Made by a program: the position numbers and the translations under genes | Notes under the pieces: model-generated | What the model was told of the DNA's origin: nothing | What the model saw: the letters and a program-made list of their open reading frames with translations, nothing else | Database searches by the model: none | Shown here: positions 1 to 9,459 of the stretch, in pieces | Position numbering within the stretch: position 1 is the stretch's first letter | Layout of the letters: each line of letters begins with the position of its first letter | Source: Leucothrix mucor DSM 2157 | GTDB lineage: Bacteria > Pseudomonadota > Gammaproteobacteria > Thiotrichales > Thiotrichaceae | Assembly: GCF_000419525.1 (NCBI RefSeq) | Contig: NZ_ATTE01000001.1 | Location: 434,001 to 498,000 of the forward strand | Reading direction: 5' to 3' | DNA: 64,000 nt

Positions 1-3000
1 GTTGAAGCAGACATCATTAAAGTATTGGCAACTAAAATCTCTACAGGTGATGGTGATCTGAAAGTACTTGCTAGTCGAAATGTCGTATTGTCTGGTGGTG
101 GATTAGTCACTGAAGGTGGAGATCTGACGGTAAGTGCTAATGCTAGTATGAGCATGACTTCGGTCGACTTATCCGGCTCGAGCTGTACGGACGTTGAAGG
201 TAACTTCATTGGTGTCGATTTGGTTAGTGCTTCTTATCTCTCATCTGACGGTGGAGATATTAGGGTCGTTGGTTGTGGTGGTATATCGGGTGATAATAAC
301 GTTGGTGTTCGCTTGGGTAGTACTGGAGGAAAGATTGTCTCTTCCGGCGCAGGAAGTGTTTCAATTGCTGGTCTTGCGGGTACCGGAGGAGAGCTGAATG
401 TGGGCTTGTTGGTTCAGGGAGACCAGAGCTTGGTTCAGGCAGCTGCGGGTAGCATTGATGTCTACGGAGCAGGAAGTAGTCTGAGCACGGGAGACTTTAA
501 CCCTGGCGTTGCGATTCAAAACGGAGGAAGTATTGTATCTAGTGCTTCTGAGCAGCAAGTTGCGACGAATAGTGTTTATGCTAGAGTTTCTGGTGTGGGT
601 GGTATTAGTCACAATGACGATAATCACGGTGTAATCATCAATGGTGATGGTAGTCGCATACACACTGAAGCTGCTAACTTACAGGTTAAGGGTTTCACTC
701 GCGGGTTGAACTTTGGTTCTGCGACAAGTGTGGGTATGGATGTCAATAATAGTGGAGAGGTCAGCTCAACACAGGGCGATATCACTATTGAAGGTGGTAC
801 AGTCAATATTTTGGCAACTAACATCTCTGCGCCTACAAGTGATTTGACTATTCTGGCAACACGCAACCTATTGCTATCGGATGCTAATTTGTCAACTGAT
901 ACAGGCCGTATACATCTCGCCGCTAATATTAATACAGGAGGAACGCCGGAGGATGTTACTGACGATGTTTGCCTAGGCACTAAAGGTAACTTTGTTGGTG
1001 TTGAAATGCTTGCTGGTTCATCAATCAAGTCTGATGATGGTTCTATCTTTGTAAGCGGCTGCGGTGGTACATCAGGAAATGCGAATATTGGTCTGCGCCT
1101 TGCTATTACGGGTGGCGCAATTGCTGCAACAGGTAATGGTTCAGTTTGGGCTAAAGGTATCGCTGGCACTGGAACCAATAATAATATTGGTGTAACCGTT
1201 AAAGGTGCTGATAGTGCTATAACTTCGGCGAAAGGTAGTCTAACCGTGATGGGTTATGGTAGCTCGAGTAGTACAGGAGAGTTTAACCCTGGGCTGGCGG
1301 TACAAGAGCTGGGTACTATTGCATCAACAGGAAATAACATCGTAAACCTGATCGGGGTGGGTGGCAGCAGCCCTAAAACGGATAACCACGGAATCATTGT
1401 TAGTGGTTTAGGCAGTAAAGTCGCTATTAGTAACGCGATGTTGAATATTTCAGCGAGCGGTGGTGGATCTGAATCTAACCCCGGCAGTAATGTTGGTTTT
1501 TATGTAAATGGTGGCGCGACGGTTCAGTCCACAGGCACCGGAAACATTACAATTAGTGCTAATGGTGGATTAGGGTTAGATAATAACGATGGTGTTCGAA
1601 TTGGTGGTGAAACTGATGACGGCGACAGCGCAGAGATTATCTCAAGCCTTGGTAATATCACCATTCGCGGAACGGCTAGCGGCCAAACCAAGGGTGATGG
1701 TAATAAGGGTGTGCGGGTCAATGCTGGTGGTAAGGTGACTGCACTGTCCGATGCTAATATTAATATTTATGGTATGGCTGGTGCAGGAGGTTCTACAAAC
1801 CAAGGTATTCAGGTAGCTGGAGATATTAAAGCAGAGAAATATGCCCAAATTAGTGCTGTGAACGGACACATCGTATTGACGGGTGATGCTAATGATAGTG
1901 GAACCGGCGACGGAAACACGGGTGTTAATATCATGAACTACGGTTTTGTTGAAACAAGTGGTGCTGGTTCTATTACAGTTACAGGAAGTGGCGGTTTTGG
2001 CGGACTAAACCATTATGGTGTTGGTCTTTATAATGGTGGTGAAATACGCACCACAGGTACTGGACAGATTGATATAGATGGTACGGGTGGTACTGGTAAT
2101 TTGGGTAACTCAGGCCTACGCTTGGCAGGTCAGCTACCTGAGGAAAATCCAAATAACCTACCGTTGCTATACGCTAAAATTTCTTCTGCACACGGTGATA
2201 TTAATATCAAGGCTCAGGCAGGGCCTGGTGATGGTGGGGCTGCTCCGACTACGTCTCCATGGGATAAGGAAGATCATGGTATGCAGGGGGTTTATTTAAC
2301 TCATGGTGGTTGGATTGAAGCATTAGGCACTGCTTCTATTAATATCGTCGCTACCGGTGGTGATGGTTATAACGAAACCAATGGCGTGTTTATTGAGGGG
2401 GAAGATAACTTTGGCTCTGAGGAAGGGCATGAGAAAGGGCTAGAGAGTTTCATTACCTCTGTCGATGGAGACATCAATATCGAAGGTTACGGTAGTACAA
2501 AAAATGCTGTAGGTAATAGTCTCGGAGTCGCTTTGTTGTTTGCTCAAATCAATGCAACGGGTTCTGGAAATATTAAGATCAAGGGTGTTGGCGGAAGTGG
2601 TAATAAAAGGCCAACTCATGGTATCCAGATTAATCAGATTGGCTCTCAAATCAGTGCTTTCAACGGTAGTATCGACTTAGTCGGGATTGGCGGGGTAGGT
2701 ATAGCCAATGGTAACGTTGGTGTGAAGTTAGTTGATGGTGGACGTGTCGTTGTTTTGGGTACTAACCCTGATGCATCAATTAATATCGATGGTGTTGGTG
2801 GGGCTGTTGGCCGTAGTGCAAACCATGGTGTCCAAGTCAGTAACGGAACGAGTAGTACTGACCTAACGAGCATAGAGGGCATTAATGGTAACGTTACTGT
2901 TGTTGGTGTTGCAGGAGGTAATGGTCTAGGCGATAGCAACTTTGGTGTAAGCCTTTCAGGAACGACGGCGGGTGGTGGTGGTCAAATCATCTCACATGGC

Positions 3001-4104
3001 TCTGCGAAGCTTTATGTTGTTGGAACCGGTGGAAGTGGGGTTAATAGCAACGGTGGTGTGCAGATAGCATCAGGTGAAAGTAAGATCAGTTCTACCGCCG
3101 GAAACATTGAGGTTGTTGGTGTTGCTAGTAATGATAGTGTCGGTGAAGCTAATGCAGGAGTACTTATTCAAACCGGAGGCAAGATAGAGTCCAATGGCAG
3201 TGCGAGCATCTTTGTTAGAGGTACCGGTGGTTTGGGTGCAATTAATGAAGGCGTTGTGATTATGGATGAAGGTGCTGCAATAGCATCTACTGAAGGTGAG
3301 GTGATTATTACTGCAATCGGGGGTGATCAGGCGGAGGATATTCGCTTTTATGATCCAACCCAAGATGCTGTAAATTATATCGGTGGCCCTGAAGCATCGG
3401 GTAATATTACTCTAAATATCGATACGATTAACTCGGTTCTAGGAAGCATTCAGTCCAAAGGTCAGCTGTTGATCAAGCCAAGAACGGAAGGTTTGACGAT
3501 TGGTTTGGCTGCGGGCGCTGAAGACGGCATTTTGAACTTTGGTGCTTCTGAGTTGACCAGTCTGGTTAATGGCTTTTCAAAAATTACCATTGGTACTGAA
3601 AGCTCTGGCCAGATTACATTGGGAGCACTTGTTTCCAATGACCCAATGGTGTTGAAGGGAAGTAATATTCAAGGTTTAACTACATCTCCGGTACATATCG
3701 ATATGCAAGATGATACGACTATGATCCTATCTGGCCAGGTATCTCCAAATCGTGATGAGTCAGGTCGTTCTGTTGGTCAGTTAGTGGTTAATGGACGACT
3801 GAAGCTTGAAAAGACGGCTAACCTGTTAATGAAGTTTAGAGGACTAAATCCGGGTAATGCCTATGATCAGATAATTGTGAATGGTTTTATCAGTTTGAAT
3901 TCTGCTAACTTGGATGTTACTTTCTTTGGTGGATTTACTCCTCAGCCGGGTGATACCTTTGTGATTGTCAGTAATGATGGTACTGAGCCTGTAGCTGGAA
4001 TATTTGCAGGACTTCCTGAAGGAAGTACTTTAACGGTATCAGGTATTCCGCTGACTATTAGCTATGTTGGTGGTGATGGAAACGATGTTCAGTTAAGTTA
4101 TTGA
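1..4104 (+). CDS. Very large repetitive beta-helix-type surface protein (5' end outside window)
   Basis: The reading frame is open from base 1, so the real start lies upstream and at least 1367 residues are present. The protein is Gly/Asn/Ser-rich and built from about 25 imperfect units of roughly 40-50 residues. Each carries a short N-x-G-V/I-x-L/V motif (NVGVRL, DNHGVII, NTGVNI, NHGVQV) followed by I-x-S-x-G and a G-x-G-G turn, as expected of a parallel beta-helix exoprotein. Residues about 1-260 and 260-480 are a diverged tandem duplication; both halves hold a GNF(I/V)GV segment and a GCGG segment with matching cysteines. The last 100 residues are non-repetitive beta-strand sequence ending in GGDGNDVQLSY. 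No autotransporter barrel is visible, so the secretion route is unknown. It is probably an adhesin or matrix protein; this is inference from composition and repeats. A strong terminator follows. Confidence 0.8.
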   Translation, partial: VEADIIKVLATKISTGDGDLKVLASRNVVLSGGGLVTEGGDLTVSANASMSMTSVDLSGSSCTDVEGNFIGVDLVSASYLSSDGGDIRVVGCGGISGDNNVGVRLGSTGGKIVSSGAGSVSIAGLAGTGGELNVGLLVQGDQSLVQAAAGSIDVYGAGSSLSTGDFNPGVAIQNGGSIVSSASEQQVATNSVYARVSGVGGISHNDDNHGVIINGDGSRIHTEAANLQVKGFTRGLNFGSATSVGMDVNNSGEVSSTQGDITIEGGTVNILATNISAPTSDLTILATRNLLLSDANLSTDTGRIHLAANINTGGTPEDVTDDVCLGTKGNFVGVEMLAGSSIKSDDGSIFVSGCGGTSGNANIGLRLAITGGAIAATGNGSVWAKGIAGTGTNNNIGVTVKGADSAITSAKGSLTVMGYGSSSSTGEFNPGLAVQELGTIASTGNNIVNLIGVGGSSPKTDNHGIIVSGLGSKVAISNAMLNISASGGGSESNPGSNVGFYVNGGATVQSTGTGNITISANGGLGLDNNDGVRIGGETDDGDSAEIISSLGNITIRGTASGQTKGDGNKGVRVNAGGKVTALSDANINIYGMAGAGGSTNQGIQVAGDIKAEKYAQISAVNGHIVLTGDANDSGTGDGNTGVNIMNYGFVETSGAGSITVTGSGGFGGLNHYGVGLYNGGEIRTTGTGQIDIDGTGGTGNLGNSGLRLAGQLPEENPNNLPLLYAKISSAHGDINIKAQAGPGDGGAAPTTSPWDKEDHGMQGVYLTHGGWIEALGTASINIVATGGDGYNETNGVFIEGEDNFGSEEGHEKGLESFITSVDGDINIEGYGSTKNAVGNSLGVALLFAQINATGSGNIKIKGVGGSGNKRPTHGIQINQIGSQISAFNGSIDLVGIGGVGIANGNVGVKLVDGGRVVVLGTNPDASINIDGVGGAVGRSANHGVQVSNGTSSTDLTSIEGINGNVTVVGVAGGNGLGDSNFGVSLSGTTAGGGGQIISHGSAKLYVVGTGGSGVNSNGGVQIASGESKISSTAGNIEVVGVASNDSVGEANAGVLIQTGGKIESNGSASIFVRGTGGLGAINEGVVIMDEGAAIASTEGEVIITAIGGDQAEDIRFYDPTQDAVNYIGGPEASGNITLNIDTINSVLGSIQSKGQLLIKPRTEGLTIGLAAGAEDGILNFGASELTSLVNGFSKITIGTESSGQITLGALVSNDPMVLKGSNIQGLTTSPVHIDMQDDTTMILSGQVSPNRDESGRSVGQLVVNGRLKLEKTANLLMKFRGLNPGNAYDQIIVNGFISLNSANLDVTFFGGFTPQPGDTFVIVSNDGTEPVAGIFAGLPEGSTLTVSGIPLTISYVGGDGNDVQLSY

Positions 4105-4124
4105 TCTGTTGATGTGTAAGGAAT

Positions 4125-4158
4125 AAAAAAGCCTGTCATGAAAATGACAGGCTTTTTT
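4125..4158. terminator. Bidirectional intrinsic terminator
   Basis: A perfect 9-bp stem (GCCTGTCAT / ATGACAGGC) with a GAAA loop is flanked by six A on the left and six T on the right, so it can work in both directions. It lies between the convergent surface protein gene and the sulfotransferase-like gene. Confidence 0.9.
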
Positions 4159-4185
4159 ATATCAGTAAATTGTAGAGTTACTTCT

Positions 4186-5151
4186 TTAAGCTTTAGCAGG
4201 TTGCGCTAAGTCGATAATCTTTGAAAGGATTGATTCAAACTCAGACTCATCCATTGCATAGTCAGTGGTATCCGTAGTCTGCGTCGGAAAATTAAGTTCT
4301 AGGTTGTTTAAATATTTCTGACTAAACAGCTTATTCTGCTCGCTATATCTTGCACGAATGTTGTCTGATAGGATTGTGGGGAGTATATACTTACCACTGT
4401 TATCAGCATCACTCAGCTCTCCTAGTATGCGATAAAGCTGTCTGTCATTGATCTTTAAGGATAACGAACCCTCTGAAACTTGTTTGTTCAGAAGTAGCTT
4501 AAAGGCTAGGTATCGTCGACTAAGGCTGGGGTTAGATAACCCAGTGTCTAAGTCGACTGCTTCAGTGTTAAGTATCTTTTTACAGAAATCAGAAACAATA
4601 TCGTTCTGATAAAGCTGGCTTCTTTCGAAGACTCTGCACTCGAAATTAGGAAAAAACTCAGACCAACTATCTGAGAATTTCATGTAATCTCCATCAAATG
4701 CCTGATTATAAAATCTCTTGACGTCATCGTAGAAAAAATTTGCGTGCGCGCGCTGATTGTAGGCCGAGCAATAATAGCTAACTTGATCTCTGAAGTAGCA
4801 GATCACTCGCACATTAAACATTTTGGGATTGAAAACTTGTCGAATTACTTTTGGGTCGCAATTCTGAAAAGATTCGGAGCTAAATATTAGCGTTTTATTT
4901 CTATGTTTAAATCTCCGAACAATTTTCCGACGATAGTTATGCGTTAAGTCAGTAACTTCTTTGTCTGTTAATTTATCCGTAATGCTTTTTTTAAGCCTCT
5001 CACCAATCAAATGATGAGCATTAACCCGGTAAAACATACGAGGGTAAATATAGTTATCAGACATAAGTTTCTTTGAGCTTTTATCCAGATACACCTGAAG
5101 TGATGATGTACCTGTTTTATGTCTACCGATATGTAATATTACGTCAATCAT
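4186..5151 (-). CDS. Sulfotransferase-like protein (PAPS-dependent type)
   Basis: This 321-residue soluble protein starts MIDVILHIGRHKTGTSSLQ. The G-x-x-K-T-G-T-S-S loop near residues 8-17 is the 5'-phosphosulfate-binding loop of sulfotransferases. A second typical segment near residue 115 (VICYFRDQVSYYCSAY) matches the 3'-phosphate-binding arginine/serine region. By family it would move a sulfuryl group from PAPS to an acceptor, here probably a glycan. It is the last gene of the minus-strand polysaccharide locus and lies 17 bp after the next sulfotransferase-like gene. The PAPS-synthesis genes at 24.5-29.1 kb could supply the donor. The acceptor cannot be told from sequence. Confidence 0.75.
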   Translation of the reverse strand: MIDVILHIGRHKTGTSSLQVYLDKSSKKLMSDNYIYPRMFYRVNAHHLIGERLKKSITDKLTDKEVTDLTHNYRRKIVRRFKHRNKTLIFSSESFQNCDPKVIRQVFNPKMFNVRVICYFRDQVSYYCSAYNQRAHANFFYDDVKRFYNQAFDGDYMKFSDSWSEFFPNFECRVFERSQLYQNDIVSDFCKKILNTEAVDLDTGLSNPSLSRRYLAFKLLLNKQVSEGSLSLKINDRQLYRILGELSDADNSGKYILPTILSDNIRARYSEQNKLFSQKYLNNLELNFPTQTTDTTDYAMDESEFESILSKIIDLAQPAKA

Positions 5152-5168
5152 TCACGTGCCTTGATTAA

Positions 5169-5978
5169 TTAAATGACGGATAAATTCACTAATGAATTGC
5201 CTACCCGTTTCTCAAACTCTCTTACTGCTTCCTCATATAGCATTAGATCTGGCTGTAAGGCCTCAAGTAGCTGCACATAGGTTGGTATTGATAGGTTGTC
5301 TTTAACGTAAGCGAGCTTCTCACTAGTATTCATAGCTGTATTAAGGGAAAAGTTTTCATGAACACTACCCGTAAGGTCGTCATCGCTACTGGCTAGTTGT
5401 TCAAAGTGCGGTGTAAGCTGGTGCTTAATCAGCTTAAGTGACAGATCAAAATGGCTAACTAAACCAAAAGAGTAGGCATTGTTTCGTAATGCGCTAATGG
5501 CAGAGTCTACGACGTCTTTTGTAACTGAGGTTCTTAGCTTTCCGTCCATGAGGCGATTATCGCAAATGGTCGCAGTTTGGAGATTAATGACTGCGCTAAT
5601 GGATGGGTTTCGAAGGCTCGAACGTGCATATTGCTCCATAGTCATATCTGGAGGGAATCGCTTTTGAACGTCCCGTTCGAAATGAAAGCAAGATTGTATG
5701 CGCTCAATCGGATGTCTAATAAAGAAAACTGGGAAAATCATCCGTGAAAAGTTAACAGGTAGAGGCATTCTGATCTGATGAGATGCTAAGCAAGATATGT
5801 TTTCATTTCTGTTTAGTATCTGATCAAGCTCATCACAATTTATCATTGCGCCTGGGTTGTCTTTGTCAAAAGTCATAAACTGATCCCCGAAACTGTCACG
5901 GAGGATTTTGTCTAGAGAGGAACCTGCATTTTTGAATATATGCAGATGAACGAGTGTTTTTTTAAGTTGTTGTTCCAT
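5169..5978 (-). CDS. Sulfotransferase family protein
   Basis: This 269-residue protein has the motif HLHIFKNAGSSLDKIL near residues 12-27, the K-N/T-A-G-S-S 5'-phosphosulfate loop seen in carbohydrate sulfotransferases. FFIRHPIERIQSCFHFERD near residues 85-103 is the R-H-P-x-x-R 3'-phosphate-binding motif. It is only distantly similar to its neighbour, so two different acceptor specificities are likely. It lies 5 bp after the large glycosyltransferase gene and is almost certainly co-transcribed with it. Sulfation of the locus polysaccharide is inferred from position. An alternative is sulfation of a protein or lipid. Confidence 0.8.
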   Translation of the reverse strand: MEQQLKKTLVHLHIFKNAGSSLDKILRDSFGDQFMTFDKDNPGAMINCDELDQILNRNENISCLASHQIRMPLPVNFSRMIFPVFFIRHPIERIQSCFHFERDVQKRFPPDMTMEQYARSSLRNPSISAVINLQTATICDNRLMDGKLRTSVTKDVVDSAISALRNNAYSFGLVSHFDLSLKLIKHQLTPHFEQLASSDDDLTGSVHENFSLNTAMNTSEKLAYVKDNLSIPTYVQLLEALQPDLMLYEEAVREFEKRVGNSLVNLSVI

Positions 5979-5983
5979 GCAGT

Positions 5984-8900
5984 TTATTCTCTTTCTAAGC
6001 CAATAAGATTTAAGCCACGACTAAAATGTCGCCAAGCTTCTTCAGTTGATAAGGTATGACGTGCAAACGCCGTATAGTTATGGGAGCAGTCTAGCCACTG
6101 CTCATCAGACAGCGCTAGCATTTCCAATACTTGTTGGGCGAATGCTTCCGGAGTGTCTGCGGTTGGTAGCAGGTCATTAATTCCGGGGATCCCTTCAGCG
6201 GCGATGCTGGTGGCCACTAGGGGGATGCCTTTTTGTAATGCCTCCAAGGTCTTGCCTTTAACGCCGGCGCCATATTGTAAGGGGGCGACAACGAGTCTGG
6301 CGAGACGGTACTCCTCGTGCAGGTCATCTTCTGAAATACCACCCAGTAGCGTGACCGATTCATCCGCCATCGCATAGAGTGACTCTGATGGGTTGGCCCC
6401 CACTAAGCGGAAACTTGCCTGAGGTGCGGCCTTTATAACGAAGGGCCACACCTCACTTAAAAACCACGTAACTGCATCATGATTCGGGGCGTGTTGCATG
6501 CCACCGACGAACACGATGCGCTGGCCTTCGGGTGCACGCTTACGGTCCGGACAGCCTGTTTCGTTACAATACAAGGGCAGGTAGCTCACCGTTTCAATGT
6601 TATGTTCCTGTTGCAAGTAATCCGCTTCGAACTGACTTGGAGTATAACTGAAGGCTGCCTGTCGGAAAATATCAATTTCTTCCTGCTCTCTGGCTTTGAC
6701 CTGTTTGGCCTTCTCGGTATCTTGTTGACGCAGGGCTTCACGGTAAGCGCGGAGATTATGCAGATCATGGCAGAAATACAAGACCGGAATTGACGCTTCC
6801 TGACAGGCTTTGGCATGCATCTGATAAATGTGAGGACGATTAATCAGCACCGCATCTAAGTAGTCTTTATGAGCAGTCAGCCAGGCACTCCAGTTTTGCT
6901 CAAAATAATAGATCCCGGGGTAGTAGGTTTCAACGCCCAGCTGTTGCAACTGAGTCGCAAACTGAATTTGCCGCTCATGATCAATAAAGCAAGCGAAGTA
7001 TTTAACGACATAGCCTTTTGATAGCAGTAGCTTGATGTAGGTCAGGGTGTGGCGGGCACCGGCATGACGGTCATATTCCGGCAAATAGTAATCCAGCACC
7101 GCAATAATCTTTTTACCGACACTCCGTTCTCTGGCAAAGAGTAATTGACTGCCATCAACATGCTTGGTTTCCAGCGTAGTTTGCCACTTGTCACGAAACT
7201 TTTGTTGATTAATCACCTGATGATGTTTGATGCCACTGCCAAGGTCGGTACCGTGAGACTTGCCTTCAAAATGAACCACTAAAGAGGCCGGTTGTAGATA
7301 GACCTCCCTGTTGTGATCTCGAGCCTCAAAACACAGGTCGGTATCTTCATAGTAAGCCGGTACAAAGCGCTCATCAAAGCCGCCCAACGTAAGCCAAAAG
7401 TCATGGCGAACGGCAATGGCTGCCCCTGAAATATAATCGGATGGTTTTAGGTAGCTATACTCAGGCAGGGCCGGGTTTTGGTCACGACCATAATTAAGGC
7501 CACCGGCATTCTGCCAAACCACTCCACCCGCCTCCTGCAAAGAGCCATCAGGATACAACAGCTTCGAACCAACAACGGCTGCATTCGGGTGTGTTTCGAA
7601 GGTGTCTATTAACGAAGATAACCAGCCAGGTTGAACTTGAGTGTCGTTATTGAGCAGGACCAGAAACGTTCCCTGCGCCGTCTTTGCAGCATGATTACAG
7701 TTACCCAGAAAGCCCAGATTCTTTGGTGTACGGACCACAATAAGGTGTGGATAATGATCTGCCGCCGCTAAGGTCTCATCCGTTGAACCATCGTCCGCTA
7801 AAATAATCTCATAAGGCGTTTGCTCAGGGTCTGTAAAGTCCGCAATCGCGTTCAGACAAGCACGGGTATGCGCCCATTGGTTATACACCGGAATAATAAT
7901 CGAGACTATTGGCTTCGCCGTCACGGACCAGTCGCGATGCTCAGGCATCGTCGGCGCAATCAATGGACTGAAAAACTCCATGGGTGAAGCAGGGCGGACC
8001 GCTTGATAAGTTTGCTGTTGGTGATGCGCAACGTAAAAGAATAAGCGCTCAATCACATGGGCCAGAGTGCCATTTTTCTGACTATCCTCTGCTGGGAAAT
8101 CAGCCCAGTCCAAATTAGCCTCAAACAACGGCCTCAAGGCCGAGGAGCGGAACCACATCATTGAGCCCGCCGGGAACTCAAGGGGAAACGCCTCCAGTGT
8201 CGTTGCCGGAACCCCCAGACGATCCAACAGAGCCTCACCCTCCGGACGCATATTCTCCCAATGCAAATGATTGCGCAAGGTAGGTAAAGGTGGCGGGTAA
8301 ATAATGCCCAGCTCAGGATTTTGTTCAAACTGATTCAGAATGGCACTCACATACAGCGGGCTATCGAGCAAGTGCGACAAGCAATAGCTAAACCAGCCAT
8401 CCGTCTCACTGCCATACGGGCTCTTCTTAGAATGTAAATGCAACACATAATCATGCGCCAGACACTCTTTCGCAAAGCCCACCACCATCGGTGCAATATC
8501 ACGTCCCTGATTCGGCATCACCCTAACATCTAATGTGCCCAGATTTGGTAACGAGGCTAAGCCTTCGACAATCCGTTGCTGCTGAGGCTCCGAGGGCGTC
8601 GAGATCAAAAGATCAAAGTGGAATGGAATATTAGACAGCCAGTGTTGAAACTCGGGCAACATATCGTCATAGAAGATATGCGCCATGACCGCAATAGAGA
8701 ATGTTTGTGCTGGCAGCGAAGCATAGTGCTGGCCGGTAGGGAGTGCCGGACATATTCTAAGACCATCAGGAGAGGCTCTTAGATTGTTTTGTCTTCCGAT
8801 AAAAATATAGTGAAGTAGCGGGTTGATGTACGAAAGCCCTTCATTGCGAAGTTGTGAAAGATAAAAATAGCTGAAAAATGATTGAGAAGGATTTCTCCCC

Positions 8901-9421
8901 TCTCTTGCTCCATTGCCTACATAGTGAGCTATGGGATCAATGTTTGCTTTAGCAACATCTTGATAGGTATCAAGGTACCAATCTACATCAAATAATCCCG
9001 ATTCTTTTAAGAGCTTGATACTTAATCGCTCATCGGCTTTAGAGACATCGAAGCTGACAGGTAGAAAAATTCTTCCTTCGTTAATTCCGTGCTCAAGGTA
9101 ATGGACTAAAGGGTTTAGGCCTGAGAGTCTAACGTCTGGATAAAGTAGATAGTAAGCTCTGGTCGAGAAAGCTGAGCTCGGGTCATTTTCGTTTATTAAC
9201 CCATATTTGAGAAAGTGTTCGTAGGGAGCATCGATGAGGTTATTTTTAGTACTGTATTTTTTTTGATACCAATCAGCATCAAATAAGCCACTATCCAGTA
9301 TCAGATTTTTATCATCACTTGTGTCTGGTTTGTTGCTAAGTGATGGAGGTGGAGCCTGTTCGTAAGATTTTTTTGAAAATCGTTTTCTTATACGCTGGAT
9401 AAACTTCATGCTTGCTGTCAT
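5984..9421 (-). CDS. Modular glycosyltransferase: DWY repeats + RgpF-like + GT2 + GT4 (repeat copy A)
   Basis: This is an intact 1145-residue protein. Residues about 40-215 hold three copies of a module of the form SGLFDxDWY...YPDV...NP(L/I)xHYxxxGxxEGR. Residues about 230-490 resemble the RgpF/rhamnan-synthesis domain (AVMAHIFYDDMLPEF; NQGRDIAP; HLHSKKS). Residues about 505-760 are a GT-A family 2 domain with VSIIIPVYNQ, the DDGSTD nucleotide-sugar site, LLNNDTQV and an EDTDLC motif. Residues about 790-1140 form a GT-B (family 4-like) domain with VFVGGMQHAPNHDA and a GAGVKGKTLEA donor-binding segment. It probably builds several linkages of the surface glycan. From residue 220 to near the C-terminus it is nearly identical at DNA level to 11540-14277. 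Confidence 0.88.
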   Translation of the reverse strand: MTASMKFIQRIRKRFSKKSYEQAPPPSLSNKPDTSDDKNLILDSGLFDADWYQKKYSTKNNLIDAPYEHFLKYGLINENDPSSAFSTRAYYLLYPDVRLSGLNPLVHYLEHGINEGRIFLPVSFDVSKADERLSIKLLKESGLFDVDWYLDTYQDVAKANIDPIAHYVGNGAREGRNPSQSFFSYFYLSQLRNEGLSYINPLLHYIFIGRQNNLRASPDGLRICPALPTGQHYASLPAQTFSIAVMAHIFYDDMLPEFQHWLSNIPFHFDLLISTPSEPQQQRIVEGLASLPNLGTLDVRVMPNQGRDIAPMVVGFAKECLAHDYVLHLHSKKSPYGSETDGWFSYCLSHLLDSPLYVSAILNQFEQNPELGIIYPPPLPTLRNHLHWENMRPEGEALLDRLGVPATTLEAFPLEFPAGSMMWFRSSALRPLFEANLDWADFPAEDSQKNGTLAHVIERLFFYVAHHQQQTYQAVRPASPMEFFSPLIAPTMPEHRDWSVTAKPIVSIIIPVYNQWAHTRACLNAIADFTDPEQTPYEIILADDGSTDETLAAADHYPHLIVVRTPKNLGFLGNCNHAAKTAQGTFLVLLNNDTQVQPGWLSSLIDTFETHPNAAVVGSKLLYPDGSLQEAGGVVWQNAGGLNYGRDQNPALPEYSYLKPSDYISGAAIAVRHDFWLTLGGFDERFVPAYYEDTDLCFEARDHNREVYLQPASLVVHFEGKSHGTDLGSGIKHHQVINQQKFRDKWQTTLETKHVDGSQLLFARERSVGKKIIAVLDYYLPEYDRHAGARHTLTYIKLLLSKGYVVKYFACFIDHERQIQFATQLQQLGVETYYPGIYYFEQNWSAWLTAHKDYLDAVLINRPHIYQMHAKACQEASIPVLYFCHDLHNLRAYREALRQQDTEKAKQVKAREQEEIDIFRQAAFSYTPSQFEADYLQQEHNIETVSYLPLYCNETGCPDRKRAPEGQRIVFVGGMQHAPNHDAVTWFLSEVWPFVIKAAPQASFRLVGANPSESLYAMADESVTLLGGISEDDLHEEYRLARLVVAPLQYGAGVKGKTLEALQKGIPLVATSIAAEGIPGINDLLPTADTPEAFAQQVLEMLALSDEQWLDCSHNYTAFARHTLSTEEAWRHFSRGLNLIGLERE
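6028..8762. repeat. 2.7 kb direct repeat, copy A
   Basis: This segment is nearly identical in the same orientation to 11540-14277. Identity starts abruptly near the 3' end of the coding region and stops just upstream of the RgpF-like domain, inside the codons for LRICPALPTG. Outside these limits the two genes differ. Confidence 0.93.
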
Positions 9422-9459
9422 GTCCTTGTTTAGTAAAACTTAATGTAATATTTTTGATT

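Noticed and set aside
624-1178. 184-residue minus-strand frame and other frames opposite the repetitive surface protein
   Set aside because: Low-complexity Pro/Val/Thr-rich antisense of the Gly/Asn-rich repeats; not gene-like.
1-4104. Possible CRISPR or tandem DNA repeat
   Set aside because: The periodicity is at protein level and the DNA of the units is diverged; there are no identical repeats with unique spacers.
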